Origin: Desulfomicrobium sp.
Lineage (GTDB): Bacteria; Desulfobacterota; Desulfovibrionia; Desulfovibrionales; Desulfomicrobiaceae
DNA length: 32,528 bases
Assembly (NCBI GenBank): GCA_024709365.1
Contig: JANJWV010000203.1
Coordinates: 1 to 32,528, forward strand
Reading direction: 5' to 3'
Below, piece by piece: positions 1 through 6,943 of this stretch (position 1 is the stretch's first letter; each line of letters opens with the position of its first letter). Both the position numbers and the translations under genes were made by a program. The notes below the pieces were generated by a model that did no database searches, had not been told where the DNA came from, and saw only the letters and a list, made by a program, of their open reading frames with translations.

Positions 1-110
1 GGAGCGGCCCCACGAGTCTCTTGGCGATTTGACACCGGCAGAGTTCCTCATGAAAAATTCACCCAAGGAAGTCTCTACTTTTGGATGGCACTAACTTGGG
101 GAGGTTTACA
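1..110 (+). mobile_element. Right end of an IS3-family insertion sequence (truncated by window edge)
   Basis: The first bases encode the last residues of an IS3-type transposase, and a short tail follows the stop codon. The tail 'ggggaggtttaca' ends in CA, as IS3-family right ends do, so the element probably ends near base 110. The left end lies outside the window, so the matching inverted repeat (expected to begin TGTAAACCTCCCC) and the target duplication cannot be checked here. Confidence 0.6.
2..94 (+). CDS. IS3-family transposase OrfB (integrase core), C-terminal end only
   Basis: Reading from base 2 gives ERPHESLGDLTPAEFL followed by about 14 further residues and a TAA stop. The pattern RPH-SLG-LTPAEF is the hallmark C-terminal tail of the DDE integrase domain (rve_3) in IS3-family transposases. 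Only about 30 residues are visible, because the gene runs off the left edge of the window. Whether the full element is intact cannot be judged. It marks the edge of the low-GC accessory stretch that follows. This ORF is too short for the supplied track. Confidence 0.8.
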   Translation, partial: ERPHESLGDLTPAEFLMKNSPKEVSTFGWH

Positions 111-374
111 GCATGACCGGGTGTATTAGGTCTGGATGGAATCGGATGGATTTTTGGATTTCGGGAAATTCAAGATTCAAGATGCGACCCCGCTTCTCTT
201 GCTGGCTCTTCAAATGGAAATCAGTATTGAAGTTTAGGCTTATCATTATTTCTCGTGCTCCTGTAAAGCTATTAGCTAATGTCCATGTTAACTGTCAGCT
301 AGCGCCGAGTTCTGCTGCACATTCGGAGCAAAACGAAAAAATTGTCCTGCAAAAGCGTTTTTTTATAACTAATA
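95..374. other. Gene-poor spacer after the IS end
   Basis: About 280 bases lie between the transposase stop and the 3' end of the next minus-strand gene. The 100-residue plus-strand ORF in the track (113..415) has no recognisable domain, is rich in Arg, Ser and Trp, and runs into the end of the opposite gene, so I do not call it. The sequence becomes increasingly AT-rich towards 374. I see no convincing terminator, tRNA or promoter. Confidence 0.4.
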
Positions 375-1355
375 TTACTTATTATAATTCTTTACTTCCG
401 ACTTCATTGCTTTAGCAAAGTGAGTCATAGTTTCCAAAGCTTCTTTTGCAAAACTCACATCGCCGTTTTTCAAAATGTATGATTCTGGCCACTTAATATC
501 TTCTTCAAGCACCTTTAACATTGCTTGATACTTATTTTCTTCGTTAGGGCTATTACTACCCAGAGACTTTATTGCAAGATAAGACATCATATATTTATCA
601 AAAATAGACTTTACTTTGATGTGGTATGTAGATGTGTCGACAAAATGACGGTATTGTTTTAAAAACCATGCAGCTAAGAACTCAATAAAAATGAACAAAA
701 GTGAACATGACACAATTCCGTATATGTATTGATCTTTAAAACCTGTAATCCAAGATAAAAACTGCCAAGTAATTATGGATGTAATGAAGAATGTTATTCC
801 GCCTTTTGAATATGCCGTTCCCTTATCGAGCAGTATTGACGCTTTTTTGTCCGCCGTATGCGCTTGCTCAATCAAAACACTCCGTATTTCATTGAAGTAA
901 TTTTCAAAAGTGTCAAACATTTCTGCATTATCGATTGATTTTTTATCAATAACCTTTGATACCAACTCTCCGATTTTTTCGGGAGTCATGTTCTGGGAAT
1001 TGGATTTTATACTCCGTATTTCGTTGAGAATACGGGTTTGAAGCTTTCTGTCGTCATTCTCTCTTTTTTCATCTACATCTATGAAACGCTCTTCTCTGCG
1101 AAGCCGTTTTATTTTATTTATTTCACCTGCAGTTAGTAATACGCCAATTAGCGCGCAAATACTACCTAAAATCATTGGTAATTGGTCTCTTAAAACAAAA
1201 ATATCAAATTCTGTTTTCGAAAATAAAGGTATACCCACTCCGGCATATATTAGTAGAATGCCAATGACTACTTTTGGTTTCAGCAAGATGCCTGATAATA
1301 ATGGGCGGTCTAAAGATTGTGCAGCAGGATTTTCCTTAGCTTCTTCGTGTGACAC
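375..1355 (-). CDS. Membrane protein with four predicted TM segments, unknown function
   Basis: The 326-residue protein is not one I recognise by name. Two hydrophobic hairpins are visible: one near residues 29-46 and 58-77, the other near 185-205 and 210-232. They are separated by a charged, probably helical cytoplasmic stretch (about 80-180) that ends in ADKKASILLDKG just before the third segment. The C-terminal 90 residues are soluble. The start is GTG, supported by AAAGGAG six bases upstream. Codon use is AT-rich, unlike the GC-rich core genes, which suggests recent transfer. Two-hairpin membrane proteins with soluble ends are common as effectors in defence systems, but that is only an analogy. 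The next gene upstream (DUF2971) is on the same strand and may be cotranscribed. Confidence 0.65.
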   Translation of the reverse strand: MSHEEAKENPAAQSLDRPLLSGILLKPKVVIGILLIYAGVGIPLFSKTEFDIFVLRDQLPMILGSICALIGVLLTAGEINKIKRLRREERFIDVDEKRENDDRKLQTRILNEIRSIKSNSQNMTPEKIGELVSKVIDKKSIDNAEMFDTFENYFNEIRSVLIEQAHTADKKASILLDKGTAYSKGGITFFITSIITWQFLSWITGFKDQYIYGIVSCSLLFIFIEFLAAWFLKQYRHFVDTSTYHIKVKSIFDKYMMSYLAIKSLGSNSPNEENKYQAMLKVLEEDIKWPESYILKNGDVSFAKEALETMTHFAKAMKSEVKNYNK

Positions 1356-1390
1356 TTCGAGCTCCTTTAAAAGTTATAACGATTAGCACT

Positions 1391-1410
1391 AAAAAAGGGG
1401 TCAGCTACAA
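1391..1410. repeat. AAAAAAGGGGTCAGCTACAA motif (dispersed intergenic repeat type)
   Basis: The intergenic spacer between two accessory genes carries AAAAAAGGGGTCAG. A related motif, GAAAAGGGGACAG, occurs at 9462-9474. Short motifs of this A-run/GGGG-(T/A)CAG form recur between genes in many proteobacteria, often near transposases. Calling it a repeat here rests on that recollection and on the second copy in the window. Confidence 0.35.
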
Positions 1411-1423
1411 GTATTTGTTAATG

Positions 1424-2266
1424 TTACTGCCTCATAACTAATTCAAATCGTATTTCGTGGATCTCCATCCGATATAGGCTTACATGGCGCAGTTCAGGAT
1501 TCGACGCGACCAAAGCCTCGATTTCCGTTGATGTCTCGGATGTTGCCCGGGATCCGATGATTACGGACCTGATAGCTTCAAACGGCACTCGAAATAAATG
1601 GATATTGTGGGGTTTAGCTTCAATTTTCTTGTCGGCCTCTGCAAGAGCATGAATTATTCGCCATTCTTGCTCATAGCTCCACTCGGTGCTCTTAACCAGA
1701 AAGTCACTGAAACCATTGAGTTGGTGCAAACTCAGACTGGGGCGCGTGCTGGAATAGGCAACTTTTCTTAAATGCCGTAGCTCGTCGTTTTCACTTTTCC
1801 GCTGATCAAAGAATCGATGATTGGAATCAAACTCTATGACGTAGCCTTGGTGGCTGTTGGCGTAATGTGCCCACATTAAGATATTGTGGGGGTTTTCCGT
1901 TAGGGACAGGATTCCCACGTGCTTTTCGAAACTTTCGTGCATGACCTTTTCAAGTTGAGGTGTAGCATATTTTACCATTGCCTCCATACTACGGAGTATT
2001 TCTTCCCGCTTCGAAATGGCTAGCTGCTGATATATGGCGAATGGTACTTTAGCGCGGATATGCGCAGGTTGTTTTGCGTATTCTTCTATGATTAACTGCT
2101 GAAGATTAGCCTCAAGGTTTTCTTCTAACCGCGCGCGATCAGCAATTGTGGCAAGGTGTGGTTTTAATTCAAATGGGTCATTGAACGCTTGGGGTTGGGA
2201 AAATCTGATCAAGCCATCTCTAAGGATGCTGGTGCGTTCTGGGGCTAAATATTTGTATAGGCGCAT
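1424..2266 (-). CDS. DUF2971 domain-containing protein
   Basis: The 280-residue protein has the layout of DUF2971: MRLYKYL at the N-terminus, SQPQAFNDPFELKP (about residues 23-36), LSLTENPHNILMWAHYANSHQGYVIEFD in the middle, and an EWSYEQEWRII motif near residue 195. The biochemical role of the family is not settled. Members are frequent in mobile and defence-rich regions. No membrane segment or signal peptide is seen. The ATG is preceded closely by an AGAGAAAAGG purine tract. The gene starts 37 bases downstream of the HEPN stop and immediately after that gene's attC-like site, so it may itself occupy a (decayed) cassette position. I saw no clear attC at its own 3' end. Confidence 0.8.
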   Translation of the reverse strand: MRLYKYLAPERTSILRDGLIRFSQPQAFNDPFELKPHLATIADRARLEENLEANLQQLIIEEYAKQPAHIRAKVPFAIYQQLAISKREEILRSMEAMVKYATPQLEKVMHESFEKHVGILSLTENPHNILMWAHYANSHQGYVIEFDSNHRFFDQRKSENDELRHLRKVAYSSTRPSLSLHQLNGFSDFLVKSTEWSYEQEWRIIHALAEADKKIEAKPHNIHLFRVPFEAIRSVIIGSRATSETSTEIEALVASNPELRHVSLYRMEIHEIRFELVMRQ

Positions 2267-2277
2267 CCTTTTCTCTT

Positions 2278-2338
2278 GTAATATTTGAGTTTAGCGGCAC
2301 GCATTAGCGTGTCCGCTTAAATGGATTGTTAGAAAGCC
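2278..2338 (-). repeat. attC-like integron recombination site
   Basis: Read on the minus strand, the site runs TTTCTAACAATCC... then GCGGACACGCTAATGCGTGCCGC and ends CTCAAATATTAC. The central part folds into the near-perfect hairpin GCGG(A)CACGC-TAAT-GCGTG(C)CGC (2294-2316), and the outer R'' box GGCTTTCTAAC is complementary to GTTAGAAAGCC found just upstream of the gene. This is the architecture of an attC site: R'', L'', loop, L', R'. The terminal core reads ATTAC instead of GTTRRRY, so the downstream junction seems to have drifted. The last codons of the HEPN gene (NNPFKRTR) run into the site, as often happens with cassette genes. Confidence 0.75.
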
Positions 2339-2825
2339 TTGGCTCGATATAAGCCTTGAGCGCCTCAATTAGGCAAAACAGTTCTTCAGGATGGTACACC
2401 ACTACAGCTTCATCTACCGAAGCGCCAAGTTCTTCCCAAAGCTTTCCGAATTCTACCATCTCCTGAGGTGTCCAGCCTTCGTATAATTCATAGTGATAGC
2501 GGGCCTTTTCGAATACGAACTGGTAGCATAGTAGGAGCTTGTTGATGTCTGAAAAGTCTGTGTGCCCTGGCGAGCGCTCCTTGGCTGTTTTCAAAATCTC
2601 CTTCTGAGCGTATCCGGGCAATGCCAGCCATAACTTTGAATAGACATGATGATGCTTCGGCGATTGCCCAGACAGTCGAATCGCACATTTGAGCAGAATT
2701 TCAAATCCTAGAATCTGCAACAGTGCACTAGAGTCCGACGCTGTTTTCATTGAACCTGCCAGTATGTTCGCGTCGTTGATACGCGCGATTGCTTCTTCGA
2801 ACATCCGCTTGGCATCGTGATTCAT
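2304..2825 (-). CDS. HEPN-like domain protein carried in an integron-type gene cassette
   Basis: The 173-residue soluble, alpha-helical protein has FEILLKCAIRLSG (about residues 41-53), a nearby HHHVYSKLWLALP, and FEKARYHYE (about 105-113). This arrangement resembles small HEPN proteins found in cassettes and toxin-like contexts. The clear RxxxxxH ribonuclease motif of toxic HEPNs is not seen, so RNase activity is uncertain. The ATG lies only a few bases from the cassette junction TTGTTAGAAAGCC, and the stop codon falls inside the attC hairpin arm. The last eight residues (NNPFKRTR) are encoded by the recombination site and probably have no functional role. No partner antitoxin is adjacent, and no promoter of its own is visible, as is usual for cassettes. 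Confidence 0.65.
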   Translation of the reverse strand: MNHDAKRMFEEAIARINDANILAGSMKTASDSSALLQILGFEILLKCAIRLSGQSPKHHHVYSKLWLALPGYAQKEILKTAKERSPGHTDFSDINKLLLCYQFVFEKARYHYELYEGWTPQEMVEFGKLWEELGASVDEAVVVYHPEELFCLIEALKAYIEPRLSNNPFKRTR

Positions 2826-2839
2826 GGCTTTCTAACAAT
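2826..2839 (-). repeat. Cassette 5' junction (R'-type core), inverted copy of the attC outer arm
   Basis: On the minus strand the sequence ATTGTTAGAAAGCC lies immediately before the HEPN start codon. Its exact reverse complement, GGCTTTCTAACAAT, follows the coding region at 2325-2338. A 14-bp perfect inverted pair flanking one gene is what a single integron cassette leaves: the 5' end carries TTAGAA... of R', and the 3' end carries the pairing R''. The probable crossover point is G^TTAGAA. Further upstream there is no recognisable second attC or attI. Confidence 0.65.
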
Positions 2840-2874
2840 TTATTGTTTAGTATTTGACTGGAAAAAGATGTTTT

Positions 2875-3550
2875 CTTGGCAATACTTGCGTCAGTGTCCG
2901 TTCTGTTATTTTGCTTGTCATCTTCCAGCGGAAGGCACAGGAAAGCGTAGCCAACGTAAACCTTATGTTGCTCCGATCCAGCTATTTCTTTTGCACATCC
3001 GCTACAAGAAAAGTTGCGGCAACGGCAAGTTCTTCTTTTGTCATACGTAGTTAAATGTAGGACGCCCTTGATTGCCTAGGAACGGCTTGTCGGCAAACTT
3101 CGGGCGTTATGCCTGGATGCGTGCAGCGGAAGTGTGGGGGCGTGGTCAGGACTAGGCTGTGCGGGATGCGAGCAGGACTTTGGCGCAGCCGCTGGCCATG
3201 ATTGTGGCGCAGCCTGCCAGTTGCAGGCCGGACAGGTTTTCCCCGAAGATGGACCAGCCGAAGAAGACCACGGCCAGGGGTTCGAAATAGGCCAGGGTGC
3301 CGAAGGTGGCGGCGGGCAGGCGGCTCAGGGCCGCGACGGCGAAGGTGATGGCCAGGAAGCCGGGGATCAGGCCCGTGGCCAGGAGCCAGAGGGCGTTTGC
3401 GGCGGTGATTTCGGGGCGGGAGTGCAGGAAGAAGGGCAGCATGACCAGGGCTCCGGTCAGGAGTTGGTAAAAGGCGCGGGTCATGACCGGAACGTGGGGT
3501 CGGATGCGGCGGTTCATGAGGATGAAGCTCGCGTAGCAGAGCATGGCCAG
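2875..3550. repeat. Direct repeat, copy A (676 bp)
   Basis: This block is collinear with 4913-5589. It comprises about 275 bp of non-coding DNA (2875-3151) and the last about 400 bp of an EamA transporter gene. By eye the coding part differs at about 15 of roughly 400 positions, whereas the non-coding part is clearly more diverged, in places near 70% identity. Homology stops abruptly at AGCATGGCCAG. The 326 bases between 2826 and 3151 hold no gene. The pattern suggests that copy A came from a related strain rather than from a recent tandem duplication. Confidence 0.85.
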
Positions 3551-3580
3551 CCCATCTTTTACCAAACGAATTTTATGCAA
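3152..3580 (-). pseudogene. Truncated duplicate of the EamA/DMT transporter (C-terminal half)
   Basis: From AMLCYASFILMNRR onward, 129 residues match the C-terminal half of the complete EamA protein encoded at 5185-6051, with about seven substitutions and a stop two codons earlier. The first 11 residues of the ORF (MHKIRLVKDGL) come from unrelated DNA beyond the repeat boundary at 3550. The N-terminal five or so membrane segments are missing, so no working transporter can be made. The preserved reading frame reflects its origin as part of an intact allele. It lies between the HEPN cassette and the DUF1016 gene. Confidence 0.85.
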
Positions 3581-3664
3581 GTCCTTCGAACATCTTGAAT
3601 TATCCGGCTTATTCCGATGGGGCGATGAAGGAGTACAGACCCGTTTTGCTGGTGCCGTTCAACG

Positions 3665-4708
3665 TCATAGGTCTTCCAGCAAGCGTGCGATGTCTTTCGG
3701 TGACGGGAGTTGGCCTTTCAGCGCCCTGGGCAGGGTCTTGGTAATTTCATAGGTGGCCACGCCGATGGGTTTGCGGGCGTTGTGCAGGGCGTATTCCACA
3801 ATAGTTCGGCTTTTCTCCTTGCAGAGGATGATACCGATGGAGGGGTTTTCCGCCTCCTGGCGGACCTGTCGGTCCAGAACCGCCAGATAAAACTGCATTT
3901 TGCCGACGAATTCCGGCAGGAATTCGCCGACTTTCAACTCGATGGCGACAAGACAGCGCAGGCGGCGGTGAAAGAGCAAGAGGTCGATGAAATACTCTTT
4001 GCCGTCCACTTCCAGACGGTATTGGCTTCCCATGAAAGCGAACATGCCTCCCATGGTCCGGAGAAAATCTTCGATCCGGGCGATGAGCGCCCGTTCCAGT
4101 TCCCGTTCGCTGTGCCCCTCGCCCAACTCCAGAAAGTTAAAGGTATATTCGTCCTTCACCGCCAGTTTGGCATGAACGCGAAGTTCCGGTGTTAACGCTT
4201 GGTCGAAATTGGTCTGGCCCAGCAAGGATTTTTCATAGCTCTGGTTGTCGATCTGATGGATGAGCACGTTCTTGGACCAGCCGAACTTGCGGGTCACGCG
4301 CAGATAGAATTCCCGCTCCAGCGGGTCCTTGCAGCGCTCCAAGATGGCCAGATTGTGGCTCCAGCCGATTTCTCGCACCAGTGGTGCGAGTTTTTCCAGT
4401 CCGGCGTACGCTTCAAAAAAGGCCTTCATGCGCCATAGATTGGAGGCAGAGAAACCGCCCACTCCCGGGAATTCCGTGCGCAGATCAACGGCAAGCTGTT
4501 TCACAACTGCCTTGCCCCAGCCTTCAACATCCAATCGTTTTACGATCATCTGGCCGAAATCCCAGTACAGGCCGACCAATTCCTTGTTGACCGCCTTGAG
4601 GGCTTCGTACTGCGCTGAGCGGACGCGTTCCTTGATTGCACTCAGCAAGCCCGGATAGTCTTGCGGTTTGCCAAGGTTGATTTTCGGGGCTTTGTCAGTC
4701 GGCTTCAT
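3665..4708 (-). CDS. DUF1016 / YhcG-family PDDEXK nuclease domain protein
   Basis: The 347-residue protein has the two-part DUF1016 layout. The N-terminal DUF1016_N domain (about residues 15-165) contains ELVGLYWDFGQMIVKR, FSASNLWRMKAFFEAY and an IGWSHNLAIL segment. The C-terminal PDDEXK-like domain (about 180-335) contains KEYFIDLLLFHRRLRCLVAIELKVGEF, where the D and the E-x-K match the catalytic core of this nuclease superfamily. Members are predicted DNA-cleaving or DNA-repair enzymes and often sit inside type I restriction operons. I chose the ATG at 4708 because AGGAGA lies seven bases upstream; the track start at 4726 places that Shine-Dalgarno inside the gene. Directly upstream is an hsdS remnant, and the whole is bracketed by 676-bp direct repeats. 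Confidence 0.9.
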   Translation of the reverse strand: MKPTDKAPKINLGKPQDYPGLLSAIKERVRSAQYEALKAVNKELVGLYWDFGQMIVKRLDVEGWGKAVVKQLAVDLRTEFPGVGGFSASNLWRMKAFFEAYAGLEKLAPLVREIGWSHNLAILERCKDPLEREFYLRVTRKFGWSKNVLIHQIDNQSYEKSLLGQTNFDQALTPELRVHAKLAVKDEYTFNFLELGEGHSERELERALIARIEDFLRTMGGMFAFMGSQYRLEVDGKEYFIDLLLFHRRLRCLVAIELKVGEFLPEFVGKMQFYLAVLDRQVRQEAENPSIGIILCKEKSRTIVEYALHNARKPIGVATYEITKTLPRALKGQLPSPKDIARLLEDL

Positions 4709-4726
4709 CCATAGTCTCCTCGTCAT

Positions 4727-4864
4727 CGATCACGCCATCGGACTGGCCGGTGTCCTAATCTACTGCTAGCAGCTCTGCCATTTCATCTTCGAGAGCAACC
4801 TACGGTGTTTTGATGCCGCCAAGATCCACGTTTCCGGTGACTGCATCGGAAATCAGCAATGTGG
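4727..4864 (-). pseudogene. Remnant of a type I restriction specificity subunit (hsdS) 3' end
   Basis: Minus-strand translation just before the DUF1016 gene gives TTLLISDAVTGNVDLGGIKTP, then an in-frame TAG, VALEDEMAELLAVD, a second TAG, and an acidic tail ending DGVIDDEE. LIS-AVTG-IDVRG followed by an acidic tail is the typical C-terminus of HsdS, which ends the DNA-recognition subunit of type I R-M enzymes. The two stops look like CAG-to-TAG changes. Nothing recognisable of HsdS remains beyond about 4864. DUF1016 genes commonly follow hsdS, so this is the original neighbourhood of the nuclease gene preserved as a scar. Confidence 0.7.
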
Positions 4865-4912
4865 TATTTGAGAATAAGAAAGGAAAATGGGGCAAGCCAC
4901 GCTTTGGCTTAT

Positions 4913-5589
4913 CTTGACAATACGTTTGTCAGTGTTCGCCCTGTTATTGAGTTCACATCTTCCAGCGGTGGGCACATGGAAGCGAAGTCAGCGTAAACCT
5001 CACCTTGCCCCGATCCCGCGATTTCTTTTCGCAATTTTGCTACAAGAAAAGTTGCGGCAACAGCAAGTTCTTATTTTATTATACATAGTTAACTGTATAG
5101 CTATCATCCATTACGTAGGAATGTCTTGCCGACAAAATCTGGCGATTTGTCTGCGTGACATGCTGCGGAAGTGTAGGGGAGTGGTCAGGGCGTAGCAGTG
5201 CGGGATGCGAGCAGGGCCTTGGCGCAGCCGCTGGTCATGATGGTGGCGCAGCCTGCCAGTTGCAGGGCGGACAGGCTTTCCCCGAAGATGGACCAGCCGA
5301 AGAAGACCACGGCCAGGGGTTCGAAATAGGCCAGGGTGCCGTAGGTGGCGGCGGGCAGGCGGCTGTGGGCCGCCACGGCGAAGGTGATGGCCAGGAAGCC
5401 GGGGATCAGGCCTGTGGCCAGGAGCCAGAGGGCGTTTGCGGCGGTGATATCGGGCCGAGAGTGCAGGAAGAAGGGCAGCATGACCAGGGCTCCGGTCAGG
5501 AGTTGGTAAAAGGCGCGGGTCATGACCGGAACGTGGGGCCGGATGCGGCGGTTCATGAGGATGAAGCTCGCGTAGCAGAGCATGGCCAG
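4913..5589. repeat. Direct repeat, copy B (677 bp)
   Basis: This block is collinear with 2875-3550 and has almost the same length. It includes 271 bp of non-coding DNA (4913-5184) and the 3' 405 bp of the complete EamA gene. The 324-bp gene-free stretch 4861-5184 is mostly this repeat. It holds a short dyad TGACAatacgttTGTCA near its outer edge but no clear terminator or gene. This copy is contiguous with the full-length transporter gene and is therefore probably the resident one. Confidence 0.85.
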
Positions 5590-6051
5590 GGCTGCCAGGC
5601 CCAGGCCCGCCGCATGGTTCGAGCCGTCCGCGAAATCGAGCCTGAATTCCATCATGGCCGCGAAGCCGAGCATGGCCAGGCCGATGAGAATCCAGCCCGC
5701 GGGATTCAGCCGCTCCCTCATGAAGCAATGCGCGAAGATCGATGCCGCCACCGGGGCCAGATAGACGAGCATGATGGCGTTGGCCATGGAGGTCAGGTTC
5801 ATGGCCTGAACGTAGAAGATGATGAACCCGGCCAGGAGCGCGCCGTTGACGATCACGGGCCAGGTCGGCCAGCGCCTGAGTGTTGCGGCCTGACGGGTGG
5901 CCAGGAGGAAAACGGCCAGGAACCCCGCGCCGAGCAGGAGGCGGAAGAAGGTGACGGTCTCGGCGGGCAGGCCGGTGATTCTGGAGAAGACGCCGATGGT
6001 GCCCATGAACAGGGCCGAGAGGATGGCCAGGGTGATGCCGGTGGTGTCCAA
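5185..6051 (-). CDS. DMT superfamily transporter, EamA domain
   Basis: The 288-residue inner-membrane protein has about ten hydrophobic segments arranged as two EamA repeats. These proteins export or exchange small metabolites; the substrate is not predictable here. Recognisable stretches are ITLAILSALFMGTIGVFSRI at the N-terminus and FGTLAYFEPL-type LAYFEPLAVVFFGW in the second repeat. The 500-residue track ORF is artificially extended. An in-frame ATG at 6099 lies inside the terminator hairpin of the upstream gene, so I prefer the TTG at 6051, with CGGAG about 10 bases upstream and translation starting just before the first membrane segment. The 3' 405 bp also occur as a truncated copy at 3152-3550. 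Confidence 0.85.
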   Translation of the reverse strand: MDTTGITLAILSALFMGTIGVFSRITGLPAETVTFFRLLLGAGFLAVFLLATRQAATLRRWPTWPVIVNGALLAGFIIFYVQAMNLTSMANAIMLVYLAPVAASIFAHCFMRERLNPAGWILIGLAMLGFAAMMEFRLDFADGSNHAAGLGLAALAMLCYASFILMNRRIRPHVPVMTRAFYQLLTGALVMLPFFLHSRPDITAANALWLLATGLIPGFLAITFAVAAHSRLPAATYGTLAYFEPLAVVFFGWSIFGESLSALQLAGCATIMTSGCAKALLASRTATP

Positions 6052-6078
6052 AGGGAAGTTTCTCCGTTGCGCAAAAGG

Positions 6079-6116
6079 AAAGGACCGGAGCACAGGCATG
6101 CGCTCCGGTCCTTTTT
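6079..6116. terminator. Bidirectional hairpin terminator after the nitroreductase gene
   Basis: AAAGGACCGGAGC ... GCTCCGGTCCTTT forms a 13-bp perfect stem with a short loop, followed on the plus strand by a T-run and on the minus strand by CCTTTTGC. It begins right at the nitroreductase stop codon, so it most likely ends the two-gene oxidoreductase transcript before the EamA gene. Confidence 0.85.
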
Positions 6117-6932
6117 CTATTCGAGGATGTTGACCTTGGCCGGGCCCCGTTTGACGGGGCGGTGGTACTGGACGTCCGGCCTGCCGAAGAGCATCGCGTA
6201 GCCGATGGCGTGATCGGCCGGGATGCGCAGGGTATCCCGCAGTTCCGGGCAGATGGCCAGGGCCATCATGAACATGCCGTCCCACAGGGTGCCCAGGCCG
6301 TGGGAGCTGGCCAGGAGTTCGAAGGTGGTCAGGGCGATGTGCGCGTCCTGGACAGCGCAGGGCACGCCGGGCGGGGTGCTCGTCAGGAGCATGTGCGGCG
6401 CGCCGCGGAAGATGGCGTCCCTGCCTTCGGACCTCCAGACCTTCACGGCGAAGCCCAGGTACTGGGAGATGATCCCTTCCGGCAGTTTCCCTGCGTCGGC
6501 CAGGGCCCCGAGGCGGTCCAGGGTCTCGCGGCGAAGCTTGTCCATGAAGGCCTTGTCCCGGACCACCGTGAACACGACGCCCTGGGCGTTGACCCCGGTC
6601 GGGGCGTGGAACGTCGTATCGACGAGCTCGTCGATGAGGGCCGCGGGCAAGTTCTCGTCCCTGTAGCGCCGAACGGAGCGCCGCCATTTGATCAGGTCCT
6701 TCATCTGCGCCGGTGAGGGCAGCTCTTTCTCGGGCTGGTCCCCTTCAGGCGTCAGGCCGAGGATGGACACGGCCCTCGTCGGGCAGACCGTGTAGCAGTG
6801 CTGGCATCGGTAGCAGCGGCCTTCGTCGGTCATTTCGGGATAATCGCCCATGGCGATGATGCCGGCCGGACAGTCCGCCGCGCATTCGCCGCACTGGATG
6901 CATTTGTCCCGGTCGATGCTGAAATCGATCAT
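6117..6932 (-). CDS. Nitroreductase-family protein with N-terminal 2[4Fe-4S] ferredoxin domain
   Basis: The 271-residue protein begins with two Cys clusters, CIQCGECAADCP (near residue 10) and CYRCQHCYTVCP (near 40), which bind two [4Fe-4S] centres. A nitroreductase FMN-binding domain follows: WRRSVRRYRDENLP (near 85), FHAPTGVNAQG (near 110) and, near the end, GTLWDGMFMMAL and GYAMLFGRP. Such enzymes pass electrons from the clusters to FMN to reduce an unknown organic substrate; in anaerobes they are often linked to redox stress or detoxification. The ATG at 6932 has GGGAGG five bases upstream and is preferred over 6947, which overlaps the preceding gene's stop. It is the second gene of an operon with the FMN reductase (11-base gap) and ends in a strong terminator. 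Confidence 0.9.
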   Translation of the reverse strand: MIDFSIDRDKCIQCGECAADCPAGIIAMGDYPEMTDEGRCYRCQHCYTVCPTRAVSILGLTPEGDQPEKELPSPAQMKDLIKWRRSVRRYRDENLPAALIDELVDTTFHAPTGVNAQGVVFTVVRDKAFMDKLRRETLDRLGALADAGKLPEGIISQYLGFAVKVWRSEGRDAIFRGAPHMLLTSTPPGVPCAVQDAHIALTTFELLASSHGLGTLWDGMFMMALAICPELRDTLRIPADHAIGYAMLFGRPDVQYHRPVKRGPAKVNILE

Positions 6933-6943
6933 CTGAACCTCCC

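Noticed and set aside
150-374. Possible tRNA or terminator in the AT-rich spacer
   Set aside because: No cloverleaf could be drawn; the best stem (AACG...CGTT) is short with a large loop.
113-415. 100-residue plus-strand ORF after the IS end
   Set aside because: No domain, unusual composition, and it overlaps the end of a better-supported opposite gene.
1380-1423. A second attC site after the DUF2971 gene
   Set aside because: TTAACAA and GTTATAAC boxes occur, but the interior is too short and has no convincing imperfect hairpin.
5185-6687. 500-residue version of the EamA gene
   Set aside because: The extra N-terminal residues are a shadow of the nitroreductase gene and run through a terminator; membrane segments begin only after 6051.
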